Shown here: positions 20,007 through 30,250 of the stretch, piece after piece
Layout of the letters: each line of letters starts with the position of its first letter
Position numbering within the stretch: the stretch's first letter is position 1
NCBI GenBank assembly: GCA_902806335.1
Contig: CADCWG010000156.1
Location: forward strand, 1 to 64,000
Direction: 5' to 3'
DNA: 64,000 nucleotides
Source: an uncultured Thermomicrobiales bacterium
GTDB lineage: Bacteria > Chloroflexota > Chloroflexia > Thermomicrobiales > UBA6265
The notes under the pieces: model-generated
Databases searched by the model: none
What the model was told of the DNA's origin: nothing
What the model saw: only the letters and a program-made list of their open reading frames with translations
Made by a program: the position numbers and the translations under genes

Positions 20007-21602
20007 TCACGCCTCGTACACGGTCTCGCCGCCGATGATGGTCGCCAGGACCGGGATAGCCCCGATCGCTCCCGGATCGACGGTCGCCGGGTCGCGGCCG
20101 AGGACCGCGAGGTCGGCGAGCTTGCCGACGGTGAGGCTGCCCTTCGAGCGCTCCTCGAACGACGCCCTGGCTCCGGCCTCGGTGTAGCAGCGCAGGGCCT
20201 CGTGGGCGGTCGGGGCCTCCTGGGGCGCGTAGGGGACGCCGGACCCCGTGACTTCGGCGACGGCGGCCTGGACGCCGAGCAGCGGCTGGTAGGCGGAGAC
20301 GGGGCAGTCCGAGGAGAAGACCAGCGACACCCCGGCGTCGAGCAGCGACCGGAACGGATAGGTGAGGGCGCAGCGCTCCGGACCGAGGTGGCGCAGGAAG
20401 CCATCGCCGTACTCAGCGATGAAGATCGGCTGGGAGACGGCCAGGTAGCCAGCGCGGGCGATCCGGGCGATCAGGTCGGGGCGGCAGATGCCGCAGTGCT
20501 CGATCCGATGGCGGTGGTCCGGGCGCGGGAGGGCCATCAGCGCCCGGTCGTAGGCGTCGAGCACCATCTCGATCGCGCGGTCCCCGATGGCATGGGTCGC
20601 GACCTGAAACCCGGCGGTGTGGGCCCGCAGCACCCATCCGTCGAGCTCCTCCTGGGGCATCATCGGCAGGCCGAGGTTGTCCGGCCGCGGGTCCTCCAGG
20701 AAGGGCACGGTGACCGCGGCGGTGCGGCCGATCAGCGAGCCGTCGCTGAAGAACTTGGCCGGGCCGATCCGCAGCCGGTCGTCGCCGAGCCCGGTCCGCA
20801 GGCCGATCTCGATCGCTCCGGGCAGCAGCCGCGCGCCGATCATCGCGTGCGTGCGAAGCGGCAGGACACCGTCGTCGGCGGCGCGCTGGTGGGCGCGGAG
20901 CTCGTCGGCGCTGTTGAGGCCCGCCGTGTGGCTGCTGGTGATCCCGGCGGCGACGTACCGCTCGCCGCATCGCCGCAGCGCTGCGACCAGGTCGTCGACG
21001 GTCGGCGGCGGGATCAGGCGGCGGACCAGCTCCTGCGCCGTCTCCTGGAGCAGGCCGGTCGGCTCTCCGTCCTCGCCGAGGACGATGTGGCCCCCCTGCG
21101 GCGCGACCGTCGAGCTGGTCACGCCCGCCATCCGGAGGGCGAGCGAGTTGGCGACCGCCATGTGACCGGAGCCGTTGACGACGAACACAGGGTGCGCCGG
21201 CGCGGCGGCGTCGAGGTCCTGCCGCGAGGGGTGCCGCCGCTCGGCGAGCTTGTTGTCGTCGTAGCCGCGGGCGATCACCCAGTCGCCCGCCGGGGTGTCC
21301 GCCGCGCGGGCGCGGACGGCCGCCGCCAGGTCCGCGATCGAGCCGACGGCGGGATGGCGGGCATCGACCTCGGCGAGCGCGAGGCCGTACCCGAGCATGT
21401 GGTTGTGGGCCTCGATCAGACCCGGCACCACGAAGGCGCCGCCGAGGTCGATCTCCTCGGCGCCGGTATGGGCCCAGGCGCGGGCGCCGGCGAGGTCACC
21501 GACGTAGGCGATCCGCTCTCCGACGGCGACCAGGGCGGATGCACGGGGCAGGTACGGGTCCATCGTCAGGAAATCGCCGTTGAGGAGGACCCGTTCGCGC
21601 AT
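20007..21602 (-). CDS. Amidohydrolase family protein (YtcJ-like)
   Basis: MRERVLLNGDFLTMDP...; VPGLIEAHNHMLGYG; ATHAIGDRAIEMVLDAY; FSSDCPVSAYQPLLGVQAAV. Confidence 0.9.
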   Translation of the reverse strand: MRERVLLNGDFLTMDPYLPRASALVAVGERIAYVGDLAGARAWAHTGAEEIDLGGAFVVPGLIEAHNHMLGYGLALAEVDARHPAVGSIADLAAAVRARAADTPAGDWVIARGYDDNKLAERRHPSRQDLDAAAPAHPVFVVNGSGHMAVANSLALRMAGVTSSTVAPQGGHIVLGEDGEPTGLLQETAQELVRRLIPPPTVDDLVAALRRCGERYVAAGITSSHTAGLNSADELRAHQRAADDGVLPLRTHAMIGARLLPGAIEIGLRTGLGDDRLRIGPAKFFSDGSLIGRTAAVTVPFLEDPRPDNLGLPMMPQEELDGWVLRAHTAGFQVATHAIGDRAIEMVLDAYDRALMALPRPDHRHRIEHCGICRPDLIARIARAGYLAVSQPIFIAEYGDGFLRHLGPERCALTYPFRSLLDAGVSLVFSSDCPVSAYQPLLGVQAAVAEVTGSGVPYAPQEAPTAHEALRCYTEAGARASFEERSKGSLTVGKLADLAVLGRDPATVDPGAIGAIPVLATIIGGETVYEA

Positions 21603-21711
21603 CCGTCCAACCACCCCGCTGCTCGCGCCGACCGACCTGCGGGTGATCCTGCCATCGACCGTGCGACCGGGCAAGGCCCGCCGCATCCTCGCGGTGGTTG
21701 CCAGGCCGCCG

Positions 21712-21741
21712 TTGACGACCTTCGAGGTGTTCGGATATCCT
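21712..21741 (+). promoter_or_regulatory. Putative promoter of the TetR gene (TTGACG-18 bp-TATCCT)
   Basis: -35 21712-21717, -10 21736-21741, overlapping the palindrome at 21739. Confidence 0.4.
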
Positions 21742-21753
21742 AACAATGTTAGG
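21739..21753. promoter_or_regulatory. Perfect palindrome CCTAACA-A-TGTTAGG, candidate TetR operator
   Basis: 7-bp arms, 1-nt centre, between divergent amidohydrolase and TetR genes. Confidence 0.65.
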
Positions 21754-21780
21754 CGATTGATCCAGTGGCGCGGAGGACGG

Positions 21781-22452
21781 ATGGTCGAGCGGGGGCAGGG
21801 CGGGCCGGGGCGCGGCGCCGCGACCCAACGCCGGGAACGGGTTCGCGCCCTGATGCGCGAGGACATCGTCGCGGCCGCCAGGCGATTGCTCGACGAGCAC
21901 GGCGCCAAGGGCCTCGCGATGCGGACGCTCGGCAAGGAGGTCGGGGTCACCGCGCCGACCCTCTACGAGTACTTTCCGTCGAAGGATGCGGTGCTCGACG
22001 CGCTCTTCGCCGAGGGCGTCGATCGCCTGACCGCCGCGTTCGCGGACCTGCCCGAGGGCGACACCCCGGGAGCGGAACGGTTGCTCGCGCTGGGACACGC
22101 GTACCGGGCCTTCGGGCTGGCGAACCATGACCTCTACCTGCTTATCTTTGGCCGCATGGACTCCACCTATCGACCCAGCCACGACCTCAAGCTTCGGATC
22201 AAGGAGCTGTTCGAGACCGTCAAGCGGGAGATGGCGAGGGCCACCGACGGAGATCCCGAAGGCGAGGAGGTCGTCACCGTGGCCCAGGGACTGTGGGCGA
22301 TGGCGCACGGCTTCGTCACGCTGGAGATCAGCGGCCTGATGGAGGACTGCTCCCCGGGTGTGCGGGATCACCTCTACGAAACCAACCTCCGCCGGCTGCT
22401 CGGCCCAGACGTGTTGATGCCGTTGGGCGCCCCTCCGCTCGCCGCCGACTGA
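21781..22452 (+). CDS. TetR/AcrR family transcriptional regulator
   Basis: REDIVAAARRLLDEHGAKGLAMRTLGKEVGVTAPTLYEYFPSKDAVLDALF. Confidence 0.92.
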   Translation: MVERGQGGPGRGAATQRRERVRALMREDIVAAARRLLDEHGAKGLAMRTLGKEVGVTAPTLYEYFPSKDAVLDALFAEGVDRLTAAFADLPEGDTPGAERLLALGHAYRAFGLANHDLYLLIFGRMDSTYRPSHDLKLRIKELFETVKREMARATDGDPEGEEVVTVAQGLWAMAHGFVTLEISGLMEDCSPGVRDHLYETNLRRLLGPDVLMPLGAPPLAAD

Positions 22453-22598
22453 GCACGCCGCGGCGAGAGGCCGTCGTCACCGCCAAGGCAAGTGTTGCGT
22501 CGGATAGGGCGGGGTATGATGGGCCGAGGTCCAGAGTCGCACTGCACCTGGGTCATTCCGACGTTCCGTTGACCCGCCCGCGCCGACGAGGTATCCCG

Positions 22599-23195
22599 AT
22601 GGCCGCCCCCGCCGCCAGGATCACGACGACCGCTCCAACGCGCACCGGACAGCCGAATCGCGTCGGGAAGGCGCCTCGGGAGGAGCGGAAGACGGTCGCA
22701 CCGACCCGGCTCGGGTCCTGGATCAAGGCGACCCGGTCGAGCCAGGGCGTCAGCCAGCGCTCGCTCGCCGACCGGTCGGGGGTCAGCCGTTCCTACCTCT
22801 GCGACATCGAGCGCGGGCGGGGCGCGCAGCCGAGCGTGGCGACGCTGGACAAGCTCGCCGCCGCGCTCGGGGCGTCACGGGCCGACCTGCTACGGGCGGC
22901 AGGGCTGCTCGAGGCTCCCGGCCGGCGGGCCGACGCTGGGGAACTCCGGCTGCTCGGTCTCTACCGCGATCTCAGCCCCGACGCGCGGGCCCAGGTCGAG
23001 CGGTTCGTCCGCTTCCTCCACCACGAGGAACACCACCGGGTCCAGACCGCGCTTCCCGACCACGCCGCGGAGCCGCAGATCCTCCCGCTCGTCTCCTCTG
23101 GCGCCGTCGCGGCGGGGCCGACGCTGTTCGACCTTGAGTACCGGGACGCGACCGGCGACGCCGACGGGGACCACCGCCGCGCGACCGCCGACTAG
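22599..23195 (+). CDS. XRE-family helix-turn-helix regulator
   Basis: LGSWIKATRSSQGVSQRSLADRSGVSRSYLCDIERGRGAQPSVATLDKLAAALGAS. Confidence 0.88.
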   Translation: MAAPAARITTTAPTRTGQPNRVGKAPREERKTVAPTRLGSWIKATRSSQGVSQRSLADRSGVSRSYLCDIERGRGAQPSVATLDKLAAALGASRADLLRAAGLLEAPGRRADAGELRLLGLYRDLSPDARAQVERFVRFLHHEEHHRVQTALPDHAAEPQILPLVSSGAVAAGPTLFDLEYRDATGDADGDHRRATAD

Positions 23196-23448
23196 CGTGC
23201 CCGGGCGCCCTCGCCGCGCCGGCGGCGTCCGGGGTCGTGTCTGGCGCGGTCCGGCTTGAGCGACGGATCCTGCGGGAGCGGGGGAGTCGAGGGCCGAGCA
23301 CGATCGCCCTTGCGGCTCAGCCCCATGGGGTCGGCGCGGGACCGCCGGAGGAACGTCCGGACCGCGACGGCTCGACGGTCGAGCGCGTCGGTCGGCCGGC
23401 GTGCCCCGGAGGCAGGTCGTGCCGTCGGTGCCGGTCAGACAGCGCCGG

Positions 23449-23802
23449 TCAGACGGCGCGGGCGTGGTAGACGACCATCGTCGTGATGAGCCCGGCGGCG
23501 TCGAACTCGACCACGTGGACCCCGCGGACGTCCGCGTCGAGGGGCTGGATGTGCCACTCGACCACGGCGTGGCTCGCCGCCGACGTCACCCGGTCGATCA
23601 CCATCCGCTCGCCGTGCTCGCGGAGGTCGGCGGCGAGGAGCGCGATCCGCGCCTGGACGGCCTCGGCGCCGACCGCGGCGGCGCCGACCATCGCGTTGTC
23701 GTAGCGCCCGTCCGGCGACCATGTGGCGAAGATGGTCGCGATGTCGCCGTCGGCGAGCGCGTCGAAGTTCCGGCGGAGGGTGGCCTCGAAGTCCACGGGC
23801 AT
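23449..23802 (-). CDS. SnoaL-like / nuclear transport factor 2 family protein
   Basis: MPVDFEATLRRNFDALADGDIATIFATWSPDGRYDN...VVEWHIQPLDADVRGVHVVEFDAAGLIT. Confidence 0.75.
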   Translation of the reverse strand: MPVDFEATLRRNFDALADGDIATIFATWSPDGRYDNAMVGAAAVGAEAVQARIALLAADLREHGERMVIDRVTSAASHAVVEWHIQPLDADVRGVHVVEFDAAGLITTMVVYHARAV

Positions 23803-23853
23803 CCTGGCGATCCCTCTCCTCAAGCGGACGCGGCGACTGGACGGCCGGACAGC

Positions 23854-23883
23854 ACGGTGGGCGCCCCGAGAGGCGCCCACCGT
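23854..23883 (-). terminator. 12-bp perfect hairpin downstream of rpmE
   Basis: ACGGTGGGCGCC-CCGAGA-GGCGCCCACCGT. Confidence 0.6.
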
Positions 23884-23940
23884 CACTTCGGCTTCGGTTG
23901 AGGTGATCCGGCCGGTGCCGGACCGGGGCAGCGACGAGCC

Positions 23941-24297
23941 CTAGACGGCCGAACCGGTCGCGGCGGGCGCGGCCACGTCCTCGTCCTCGGCCGAGGTGGC
24001 CGCGGCGGCCTGCCGGACGCGCTCGGTCTCGGCACGGAGCGTCTCGGCGCGGGCGTTCAGCCGCTGCTGGCGCTTCGATGTCCGCGGTCCCGCGGCGGCC
24101 GCGCTCTCCATCCGCTTGATGAAGCGCTCCACCTGGCCCGCCGAGTCGACGATGCGCTGCTCACCCGTGTAGAAGGGGTGGCACACGGAGCAGAGATCGG
24201 TCCGGATCGACGTCCGGGTCGACCGGGTGGTGAAGGTGTTGCCGCAGGCGCAGCTGACGGTCGCTTCGACGTACTTGGGGTGGATCGCGGTCTTCAT
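23941..24297 (-). CDS. rpmE: 50S ribosomal protein L31 (zinc-type) with C-terminal extension
   Basis: [59 protein letters not shown]. Confidence 0.95.
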   Translation of the reverse strand: MKTAIHPKYVEATVSCACGNTFTTRSTRTSIRTDLCSVCHPFYTGEQRIVDSAGQVERFIKRMESAAAAGPRTSKRQQRLNARAETLRAETERVRQAAAATSAEDEDVAAPAATGSAV

Positions 24298-24431
24298 GGG
24301 AAACGGTTCTCCGTCTGGGATCTACGACGGGCTGATCTCTCCAGCCCGCACAGGCGCCCCGGCTCGCCGGCGCGAGAAATAAGTATATCGCATCCGCCGG
24401 TACCCCGGGAGGGTACCCTTGGATGCCCCGA

Positions 24432-24770
24432 CTAGTCCGCCGCCGAGGCGACCGGCTCCGGCGCGGGGCCGAAGCGCGACGACAGCAGCGCCTTCGCGCC
24501 GCCGACGGGGTAGATCTCGGGCGGGTAGACGCTGATCTTGCGCTTCGTGCGGGTGACCGGCTCGAACCGGACGACGCCGTCGATCTTGGCGAAGATCGTG
24601 TGGTCCTTGCCGATCCCGACGTTGTTGCCGACCCAGAACTCGGTGCCCCGCTGGCGGACGACGATCGTGCCGGCGCGGACGAGCTGGCCATCGGACCGCT
24701 TCACGCCCAGCCGCTGCGACGCGCTGTCACGGCCGTTACGGGAACTGCCGACGCCCTTCTTGTGAGCCAT
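24432..24770 (-). CDS. rpmA: 50S ribosomal protein L27
   Basis: [62 protein letters not shown]. Confidence 0.96.
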   Translation of the reverse strand: MAHKKGVGSSRNGRDSASQRLGVKRSDGQLVRAGTIVVRQRGTEFWVGNNVGIGKDHTIFAKIDGVVRFEPVTRTKRKISVYPPEIYPVGGAKALLSSRFGPAPEPVASAAD

Positions 24771-24815
24771 GGTGTCATCTCCCGTGGCACCGGCCGACTC
24801 GGCCGGCACCCAGCG

Positions 24816-25418
24816 TTAGCCGGTGATCGCCGTGATCGCCAGGCGGGTCAGCGACTGCCGGTGGCCGGTCCGGCGGCGGTAGCCCTTCTTGGCCTTGTAC
24901 TTGAAGATCACGATCTTCTCGCCGCGGTACTGCTCCTCGACCGTCGCCTGGACCGCCGCGCCGGCGACGGTGGGCGTGCCGACCCGCGTCGAACCGTCGC
25001 CGCCGAGGAGTAGCACCCGGTCGATGGTGATGGTGCCGCCGGCATCGACCGGCAGCTTCTCGACCGAGATCCGGTCACCGACGCTGACGCGGTACTGCTT
25101 GCCGCCGGTCTCGATCACCGCGTAGGGGGGGAGCGGCTTCGTCAGCGGCGACGGCTTGGGGCCGCGCGGGCGCTTGAACGCCCCACGCGCGGCAGCCACC
25201 ACCGCGGAGGCCGGCACCGCCGCCGACGCCGCCGGTGGCACGTCGCCCTCGGTGGGCAGCAGCGGGGCGACTTCCGCCGTCGCACCTTCGACCGGCTCGT
25301 CGTCCTGCGCCGCCGCGGGCTCCTCGACGACCACGTCGGGGGAAGCGGCATCGTCCGGATGTCGCTCGGGGTTCTGCTCGAGGTCGTCCGCGACCTGGCG
25401 CTCGTTGGGATCAGTCAT
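24816..25418 (-). CDS. rplU: 50S ribosomal protein L21 with ~95-aa N-terminal extension
   Basis: C-terminal L21 domain YAVIETGGKQYRVSVGDRISVEKLPVDAGG...; ATG at 25418 gives MTDPNERQVADDLEQNPERHPDDA... Confidence 0.92.
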   Translation of the reverse strand: MTDPNERQVADDLEQNPERHPDDAASPDVVVEEPAAAQDDEPVEGATAEVAPLLPTEGDVPPAASAAVPASAVVAAARGAFKRPRGPKPSPLTKPLPPYAVIETGGKQYRVSVGDRISVEKLPVDAGGTITIDRVLLLGGDGSTRVGTPTVAGAAVQATVEEQYRGEKIVIFKYKAKKGYRRRTGHRQSLTRLAITAITG

Positions 25419-25547
25419 CGCGCAAGCACGTCCTAGGCTGTGAGGCGGTCGCACAGACTCGGGGCGCCCAGGAGCCGTCACACGAGGGACCGACCATCGC
25501 GGGGCATGCACACCAAGTCGGGGTGCCGAGAGCACCCACGAGGGGCG

Positions 25548-25556
25548 AGTGTACCA
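25548..25556 (-). promoter_or_regulatory. Possible extended -10 promoter (TGG-TACACT) upstream of rplU
   Basis: Reverse complement reads TGTGGTACACTCGCC, ~130 bp upstream of the rplU ATG. Confidence 0.3.
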
Positions 25557-25854
25557 CAGGCGCGCTCGCCCCTCAGGGCTGAACCGGGTCAAAGAGTGGG
25601 TAAAAGGGCGGGCCGAGACGCGTCGTCCCTCCGTCCCGTCGCGCTCCGTCCGGACCGGGCGGCATCCGTAACCGGGGGCCGCCCGTCGACCGCCGCTCCT
25701 CATCGTCGCAACGGAGGTCAACGGTGCCTCGCGGGCCGTCGACTCACGGCCGGTTCGTCGCCCGTGGAGCACCGCGCTGTGTAGCCTCGGGCCCTTGCCG
25801 GTCCGCCGGGACGCGCCCCGGACGGGCAGCGGTGCCACGCCGCCGCCGTCTTGG

Positions 25855-25884
25855 TTGACGCTCCCCGGAAGGGCTGCCTATCAT
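25855..25884 (+). promoter_or_regulatory. Putative promoter of the heme operon (TTGACG-18 bp-TATCAT)
   Basis: -35 25855-25860, -10 25879-25884, 41 bp upstream of the hemC-hemD ORF. Confidence 0.5.
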
Positions 25885-25924
25885 CGGGTATGTGCAGCGT
25901 TTTGCCTAGAATTGAGACGGATCG

Positions 25925-27946
25925 ATGGGGGCGAGCGGGGGCCTCCCAGCGGCGCTCGCCGCGCGGCTCTCCGGTTGGGTCCCAGCGATGACGGCGCTGC
26001 GAGCCGCGGATTTCTCGCTTCGCGCGGTACGGCTGGGGACGCGGGGGAGCGCGCTCGCGCTCGCCCAGGCCGACCTCGTCATCGGCCGTTGCGCCGGGAC
26101 CGGCGCGCCGCGTCCGGTGGATCGGGTCGTCGTGAATACCGTCGGCGACGTCGACAAGACGTCGCCGCTGACCGTGATCGGCGGACGGGGCGTCTTCACG
26201 TCCGCCCTCCAGGACGCCCTGGTCGCGGACCGGATCGACGGCGCCGTGCACTCGGCCAAGGACCTGCCTTCCGAGCAGCACACCGCCCTCACCTTCGCCG
26301 CCTTCCTGGCCCGGGAGGACCCGCGCGACGTGCTCGTCTCCCGGCACGGTCTGCCGCTCGCCGCGCTCCCCGCCGACCCGGTGGTGGGCACGTCGTCGCG
26401 TCGCCGGGCGGCGCAGGTGCGGGCGCTCCGCCCGGACGCCCGGATCGTCGAGCTGCGCGGGAACATCGACACCCGGCTGCGAAAGGCGCTCGAGACGGAC
26501 CTCGACGCGATCGTCCTCGCGGCGGCCGGCGTCGGGCGGATGGGCTGGGACCACCTCGTTACCGAGCGGCTGCCGCTGGAGCACTTCGTGCCGTCGCCCG
26601 GGCAGGCGGCGCTGGCGGTCGAGATCCGCGCGGGCGACGCGGCGACGCTCGCGGTGCTCGGTCCGCTCGACGAGCCAGACGTCGCGACGGCGGTGCGCGC
26701 CGAGCGAGCGTTTCTGCGGGCGATCGGCGGCGGCTGCACCACGCCGGTCGGCGCCCACGCCCGGCTGGACGGCGGGCACGTCTCACTTCGGGCGATGCTC
26801 GCCAGCGAGGACGGCGCGCGCGTCGAATGGGTGGACGGCCGCTTCGCCGCCGGGGAGGCGGAGGCCGGGGCGGCGGCACTAGCGCGGCACCTCGTGCGGA
26901 CGGTCGAGCCGGACCATGCCCGACGATCGCGCCGGCCAGGCGGGGTGCCCGCACAGGGTACGGGCGCGAGGGCTCTCGGTGGGGCCGGCGTCCGACCGCC
27001 GTTACATGAAGCGCCAGCGTCTCCCCTCGCTGGCCGGACCGTTCTGGTCACCCGTGCCGCGGAGCAGGCGTCGGGCCTCGCGGCGGCGCTGGCGGCGGCG
27101 GGGGCCGTGCCCGTGGTGGCGCCCGCGATCCAGATCCTGCCGGCCGCCGACCGGGGCCCGCTCGACGGAGCCCTGCACGACCTGGCGGCCGGGCGGTACG
27201 CCTGGGTCGCGTTCACGAGCGCCAACGCCGTGTCCCGCGTCGTCGAGCGGGTGGGCGCGGGACAGGGCGGACCGGGCGTCATCGGCGGCGCGCGTGTCGC
27301 CGCGGTCGGCGGCGCCACGGCCGAGGCGCTCGCCCGGGCGGGGTGGGCGGTGGACCTCGTTTCCGCCACCACGACGGCCGAGGGCCTGGCGGCGGCACTC
27401 GCGCGGCGCGGCGTCGACGGCCAGCGGGTGCTGCTGCCGCAGGGGAACCTGGCGCGGGACGGCCTCGCCGAGGGCCTCCGGGCCGCTGGCGCGACGGTCG
27501 ACGCGGTCGAGGTCTACCGGACCGCGCCGCCGGAGCACCTGCCGCCGGATGCTCGGGACGTGATCCTGCGCGGAGCGGTGGAGGCGGTGACGTTCGCCTC
27601 GCCGTCGGCCGTCCGCAACCTGGCCGCGCTGCTCGGATCGCCGCCCGCCACCCGCCCGGGCACGGGGGGCGTCGCTGCCGGCATTGCGGCTCTAGCGGAC
27701 GCCGTCGTCGTCTGCGTCGGTCCGACCACGGCCGAGGCCGCGCGGGCGGCCGGGCTCGACGTCACCGTGGTCGCGGACGATCCGTCCGACGCGGGCCTCG
27801 TAGCGGCCCTCGTCGCCTACTACTCCGGGCGACCCGGGGACTCGGCACGCGGGGGTGACGCGACCCCACGCGACGGCGGCGACGCCGGGGTGATCGGCGC
27901 GTCGGATCTGGACGACGACGAGACCGGCGTGGGGGCTGGCGCATGA
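25925..27946 (+). CDS. hemC-hemD: Fused hydroxymethylbilane synthase / uroporphyrinogen-III synthase
   Basis: Hem[61 protein letters not shown]; Hem[44 protein letters not shown]. Confidence 0.93.
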   Translation: MGASGGLPAALAARLSGWVPAMTALRAADFSLRAVRLGTRGSALALAQADLVIGRCAGTGAPRPVDRVVVNTVGDVDKTSPLTVIGGRGVFTSALQDALVADRIDGAVHSAKDLPSEQHTALTFAAFLAREDPRDVLVSRHGLPLAALPADPVVGTSSRRRAAQVRALRPDARIVELRGNIDTRLRKALETDLDAIVLAAAGVGRMGWDHLVTERLPLEHFVPSPGQAALAVEIRAGDAATLAVLGPLDEPDVATAVRAERAFLRAIGGGCTTPVGAHARLDGGHVSLRAMLASEDGARVEWVDGRFAAGEAEAGAAALARHLVRTVEPDHARRSRRPGGVPAQGTGARALGGAGVRPPLHEAPASPLAGRTVLVTRAAEQASGLAAALAAAGAVPVVAPAIQILPAADRGPLDGALHDLAAGRYAWVAFTSANAVSRVVERVGAGQGGPGVIGGARVAAVGGATAEALARAGWAVDLVSATTTAEGLAAALARRGVDGQRVLLPQGNLARDGLAEGLRAAGATVDAVEVYRTAPPEHLPPDARDVILRGAVEAVTFASPSAVRNLAALLGSPPATRPGTGGVAAGIAALADAVVVCVGPTTAEAARAAGLDVTVVADDPSDAGLVAALVAYYSGRPGDSARGGDATPRDGGDAGVIGASDLDDDETGVGAGA

Positions 27947-29025
27947 GCGACGCGACGCTGAGCGACGGGCACGATGGCCGCCGTGGGGACCCGGAGCTCC
28001 CGCCTTTCCGGCGGACCCGGCGCCTGCGGCGAACGGCGGCCGTGCGGCGGCTGGTGCGCGAGACGGCCCTTGCGGCCGACGACTTTATCTACCCGCTGTT
28101 CGTCGCCGAGGGGCACGGCGTCCGGCGCGAGATCGGCTCGATGCCGGGCCAGTTCCAGCTCTCGGCGGATCAGCTGCCGGCGGAGCTGGATGAGCTGGCC
28201 GAGCTGGGCATCGGCGCGGTCCTGCTCTTCGGGCTGCCGGACGAGAAGGACCCGCTCGGCGGCCAGGCCCACGTTCCCGATGGCGTCGTGCAAAACGCGG
28301 TACGGGTCATCAAGCGCCACGACCCAGGGATGCTTGTCGTCACCGACGTCTGCGCCTGTGAGTACACCGACCACGGCCACTGCGGGATTCTCGTCGGCGG
28401 CGAGGTCGACAACGACGCCACGCTCGGGCTGCTGGCGCGGACCGCGGTCAGCCATGCCGACGCGGGGGCCGACATCGTCGCCCCGTCGGACATGATGGAC
28501 GGCCGGGTCGCCGCGATCCGGGCGGCCCTCGACGCCGCCGGTCACCTCCAGACCCCGATCATGGCCTATGCGGCCAAGTACGCCTCCGCCTTCTACGGGC
28601 CGTTCCGGGACGCCGCCGGGAGCGCGCCGGCGTTCGGCGATCGCCGGTCGCACCAGATGGACCCCGGGAACGCGCGTGAAGCGCTCGTCGAGATCGCGAT
28701 CGACCTGGACGAGGGGGCGGACCTGGTGATCGTCAAGCCGGCCCTGGCCTACCTCGACGTGATCCGGCAGGCGCGTGACCGCTTCGACGTGCCGCTGGTG
28801 GCCTACAACGTCTCGGGCGAGTACGCGATGGTCAAGGCGGCCGACCGCCTGGGCTGGGTCGATGGGCGGCGGGTCGCGATGGAGACGCTGCTCTCGATCA
28901 AGCGGGCGGGAGCGGGGCGGATCATCACCTATCACGCGAAGGAGGCTGCCCGCTGGCTGCGGGAGGACGCCGCCGCGGTGGCGTCCTCCCGGCCGGTTCT
29001 GGCCGGGGAGGGGAGCCGACCGTGA
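27943..29025 (+). CDS. hemB: Delta-aminolevulinic acid dehydratase
   Basis: [61 protein letters not shown] overlap with hemCD. Confidence 0.96.
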   Translation: MSDATLSDGHDGRRGDPELPPFRRTRRLRRTAAVRRLVRETALAADDFIYPLFVAEGHGVRREIGSMPGQFQLSADQLPAELDELAELGIGAVLLFGLPDEKDPLGGQAHVPDGVVQNAVRVIKRHDPGMLVVTDVCACEYTDHGHCGILVGGEVDNDATLGLLARTAVSHADAGADIVAPSDMMDGRVAAIRAALDAAGHLQTPIMAYAAKYASAFYGPFRDAAGSAPAFGDRRSHQMDPGNAREALVEIAIDLDEGADLVIVKPALAYLDVIRQARDRFDVPLVAYNVSGEYAMVKAADRLGWVDGRRVAMETLLSIKRAGAGRIITYHAKEAARWLREDAAAVASSRPVLAGEGSRP

Positions 29026-29387
29026 TCACCGTGACGACGCTGGACGCGGAGTTCACGCGGCTGGCCAAGTTCTGGTCGTCCAGCGTGGTCGGGCGGGCGA
29101 ACGACCAGTACATCAAGGTCGCCAAGCTCCGCGGCGAGTTCGTCTGGCACGCTCACGCCGACGAGGACGAACTCTTCCACGTGGTGCGGGGCCGGCTGGT
29201 GATTCGGTTTGAGGACGGCGAGGTCACGCTCAACCCGGGTGACGTCTGCGTCGTTCCGAAGGGCAAACGCCACCTCCCGGTGGCCGACGAGGAGTGCTGG
29301 GTCGTCCTGGTCGAACCGGTGACGACGGCGCACACGGGCGACGTCGTGGATCCCAGGACGAGGTCGATCGAGGAGCAGCTGGCGTAG
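29022..29387 (+). CDS. Cupin-domain protein embedded in the heme operon
   Basis: [49 protein letters not shown]; start overlaps hemB stop by 4 bp. Confidence 0.88.
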   Translation: MITVTTLDAEFTRLAKFWSSSVVGRANDQYIKVAKLRGEFVWHAHADEDELFHVVRGRLVIRFEDGEVTLNPGDVCVVPKGKRHLPVADEECWVVLVEPVTTAHTGDVVDPRTRSIEEQLA

Positions 29388-29428
29388 CCACGTCGCCCAC
29401 GTCGCGGCGAGGAAAGGAACAGGCGGAG

Positions 29429-30154
29429 ATGGAGACGCAGCCCGGTCGGCGGCAGTACGTCAAGTTCACCTTCTTCAAGGTCGCGCCGGAGTGGCGGCGG
29501 CTCGATGTCGGCACCCGCGACCGCCAGAAGGCCGAGTTCGCCGAGGTCGTGGAGACCTGGCGCGAGCGGAACCTGGTCCGGACCTACTCGACGATCGGCA
29601 CCCGGGGTGACACCGACTTCCTGGTCTGGCAGGTCAGTTACGAGCTCGACGACATCCAGCGGATGCAGGGCGAGTTGCTCGGCACCGAACTCGCCGGGTG
29701 GCTGTCCACCCCGTACAGCTACCTCTCGATGACCAAGCACTCGGTCTACGTCGAGAAGTACTCGGGGCCGGGGCGCGACAAGTTCACCCGCCTCAGCCTG
29801 GCGCCCGGCGACCACAAGTACCTCTTCGTCTACCCGCTCACCAAGACCCGGGAGTGGTACGGCCTCGACAGGGCCGACCGCCAAGAAGCCATGAACCAGC
29901 ACATGGCGATCGGCCACACCTACTCGTCGGTGAAGCTGAACACGACCTACTCCTTTGGCCTCGACGACCAGGAGTTCGTGCTCGCGTTCGAGACCGACGA
30001 GCCGGGCGACTTCCTCGACCTCGTCCAGGAGCTGCGGCCGTCGATGTCGAGCGCGTACACGCTGACGGACGTGCCGATCTTCACCTGCGTGGCGACCACG
30101 ACCGCCGGGATGCTCGACGTTCTGGCGCTCAGCCGCACGGCGGTGCCGGCCTAA
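29429..30154 (+). CDS. hemQ: Chlorite-dismutase-fold coproheme decarboxylase HemQ
   Basis: KFTFFKVAPEWRRLD; YSTIGTRGDTDFLVWQ; YVEKYSGPGRDKFTRLSLAPGDHKYLFVYPLTKTREWY; MNQHMAIGHTYSSVKLNTTYSFGLDDQEFVLAFETD. Confidence 0.94.
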   Translation: METQPGRRQYVKFTFFKVAPEWRRLDVGTRDRQKAEFAEVVETWRERNLVRTYSTIGTRGDTDFLVWQVSYELDDIQRMQGELLGTELAGWLSTPYSYLSMTKHSVYVEKYSGPGRDKFTRLSLAPGDHKYLFVYPLTKTREWYGLDRADRQEAMNQHMAIGHTYSSVKLNTTYSFGLDDQEFVLAFETDEPGDFLDLVQELRPSMSSAYTLTDVPIFTCVATTTAGMLDVLALSRTAVPA

Positions 30155-30250
30155 GCCCGCGCGGGGCACGGCGGGCCGCGGCCAGCCGACACCGACGCCG
30201 GGGAGGCGACCCCGCGCTACCGGACCGGGACACCGAAGGGACACACGGCC

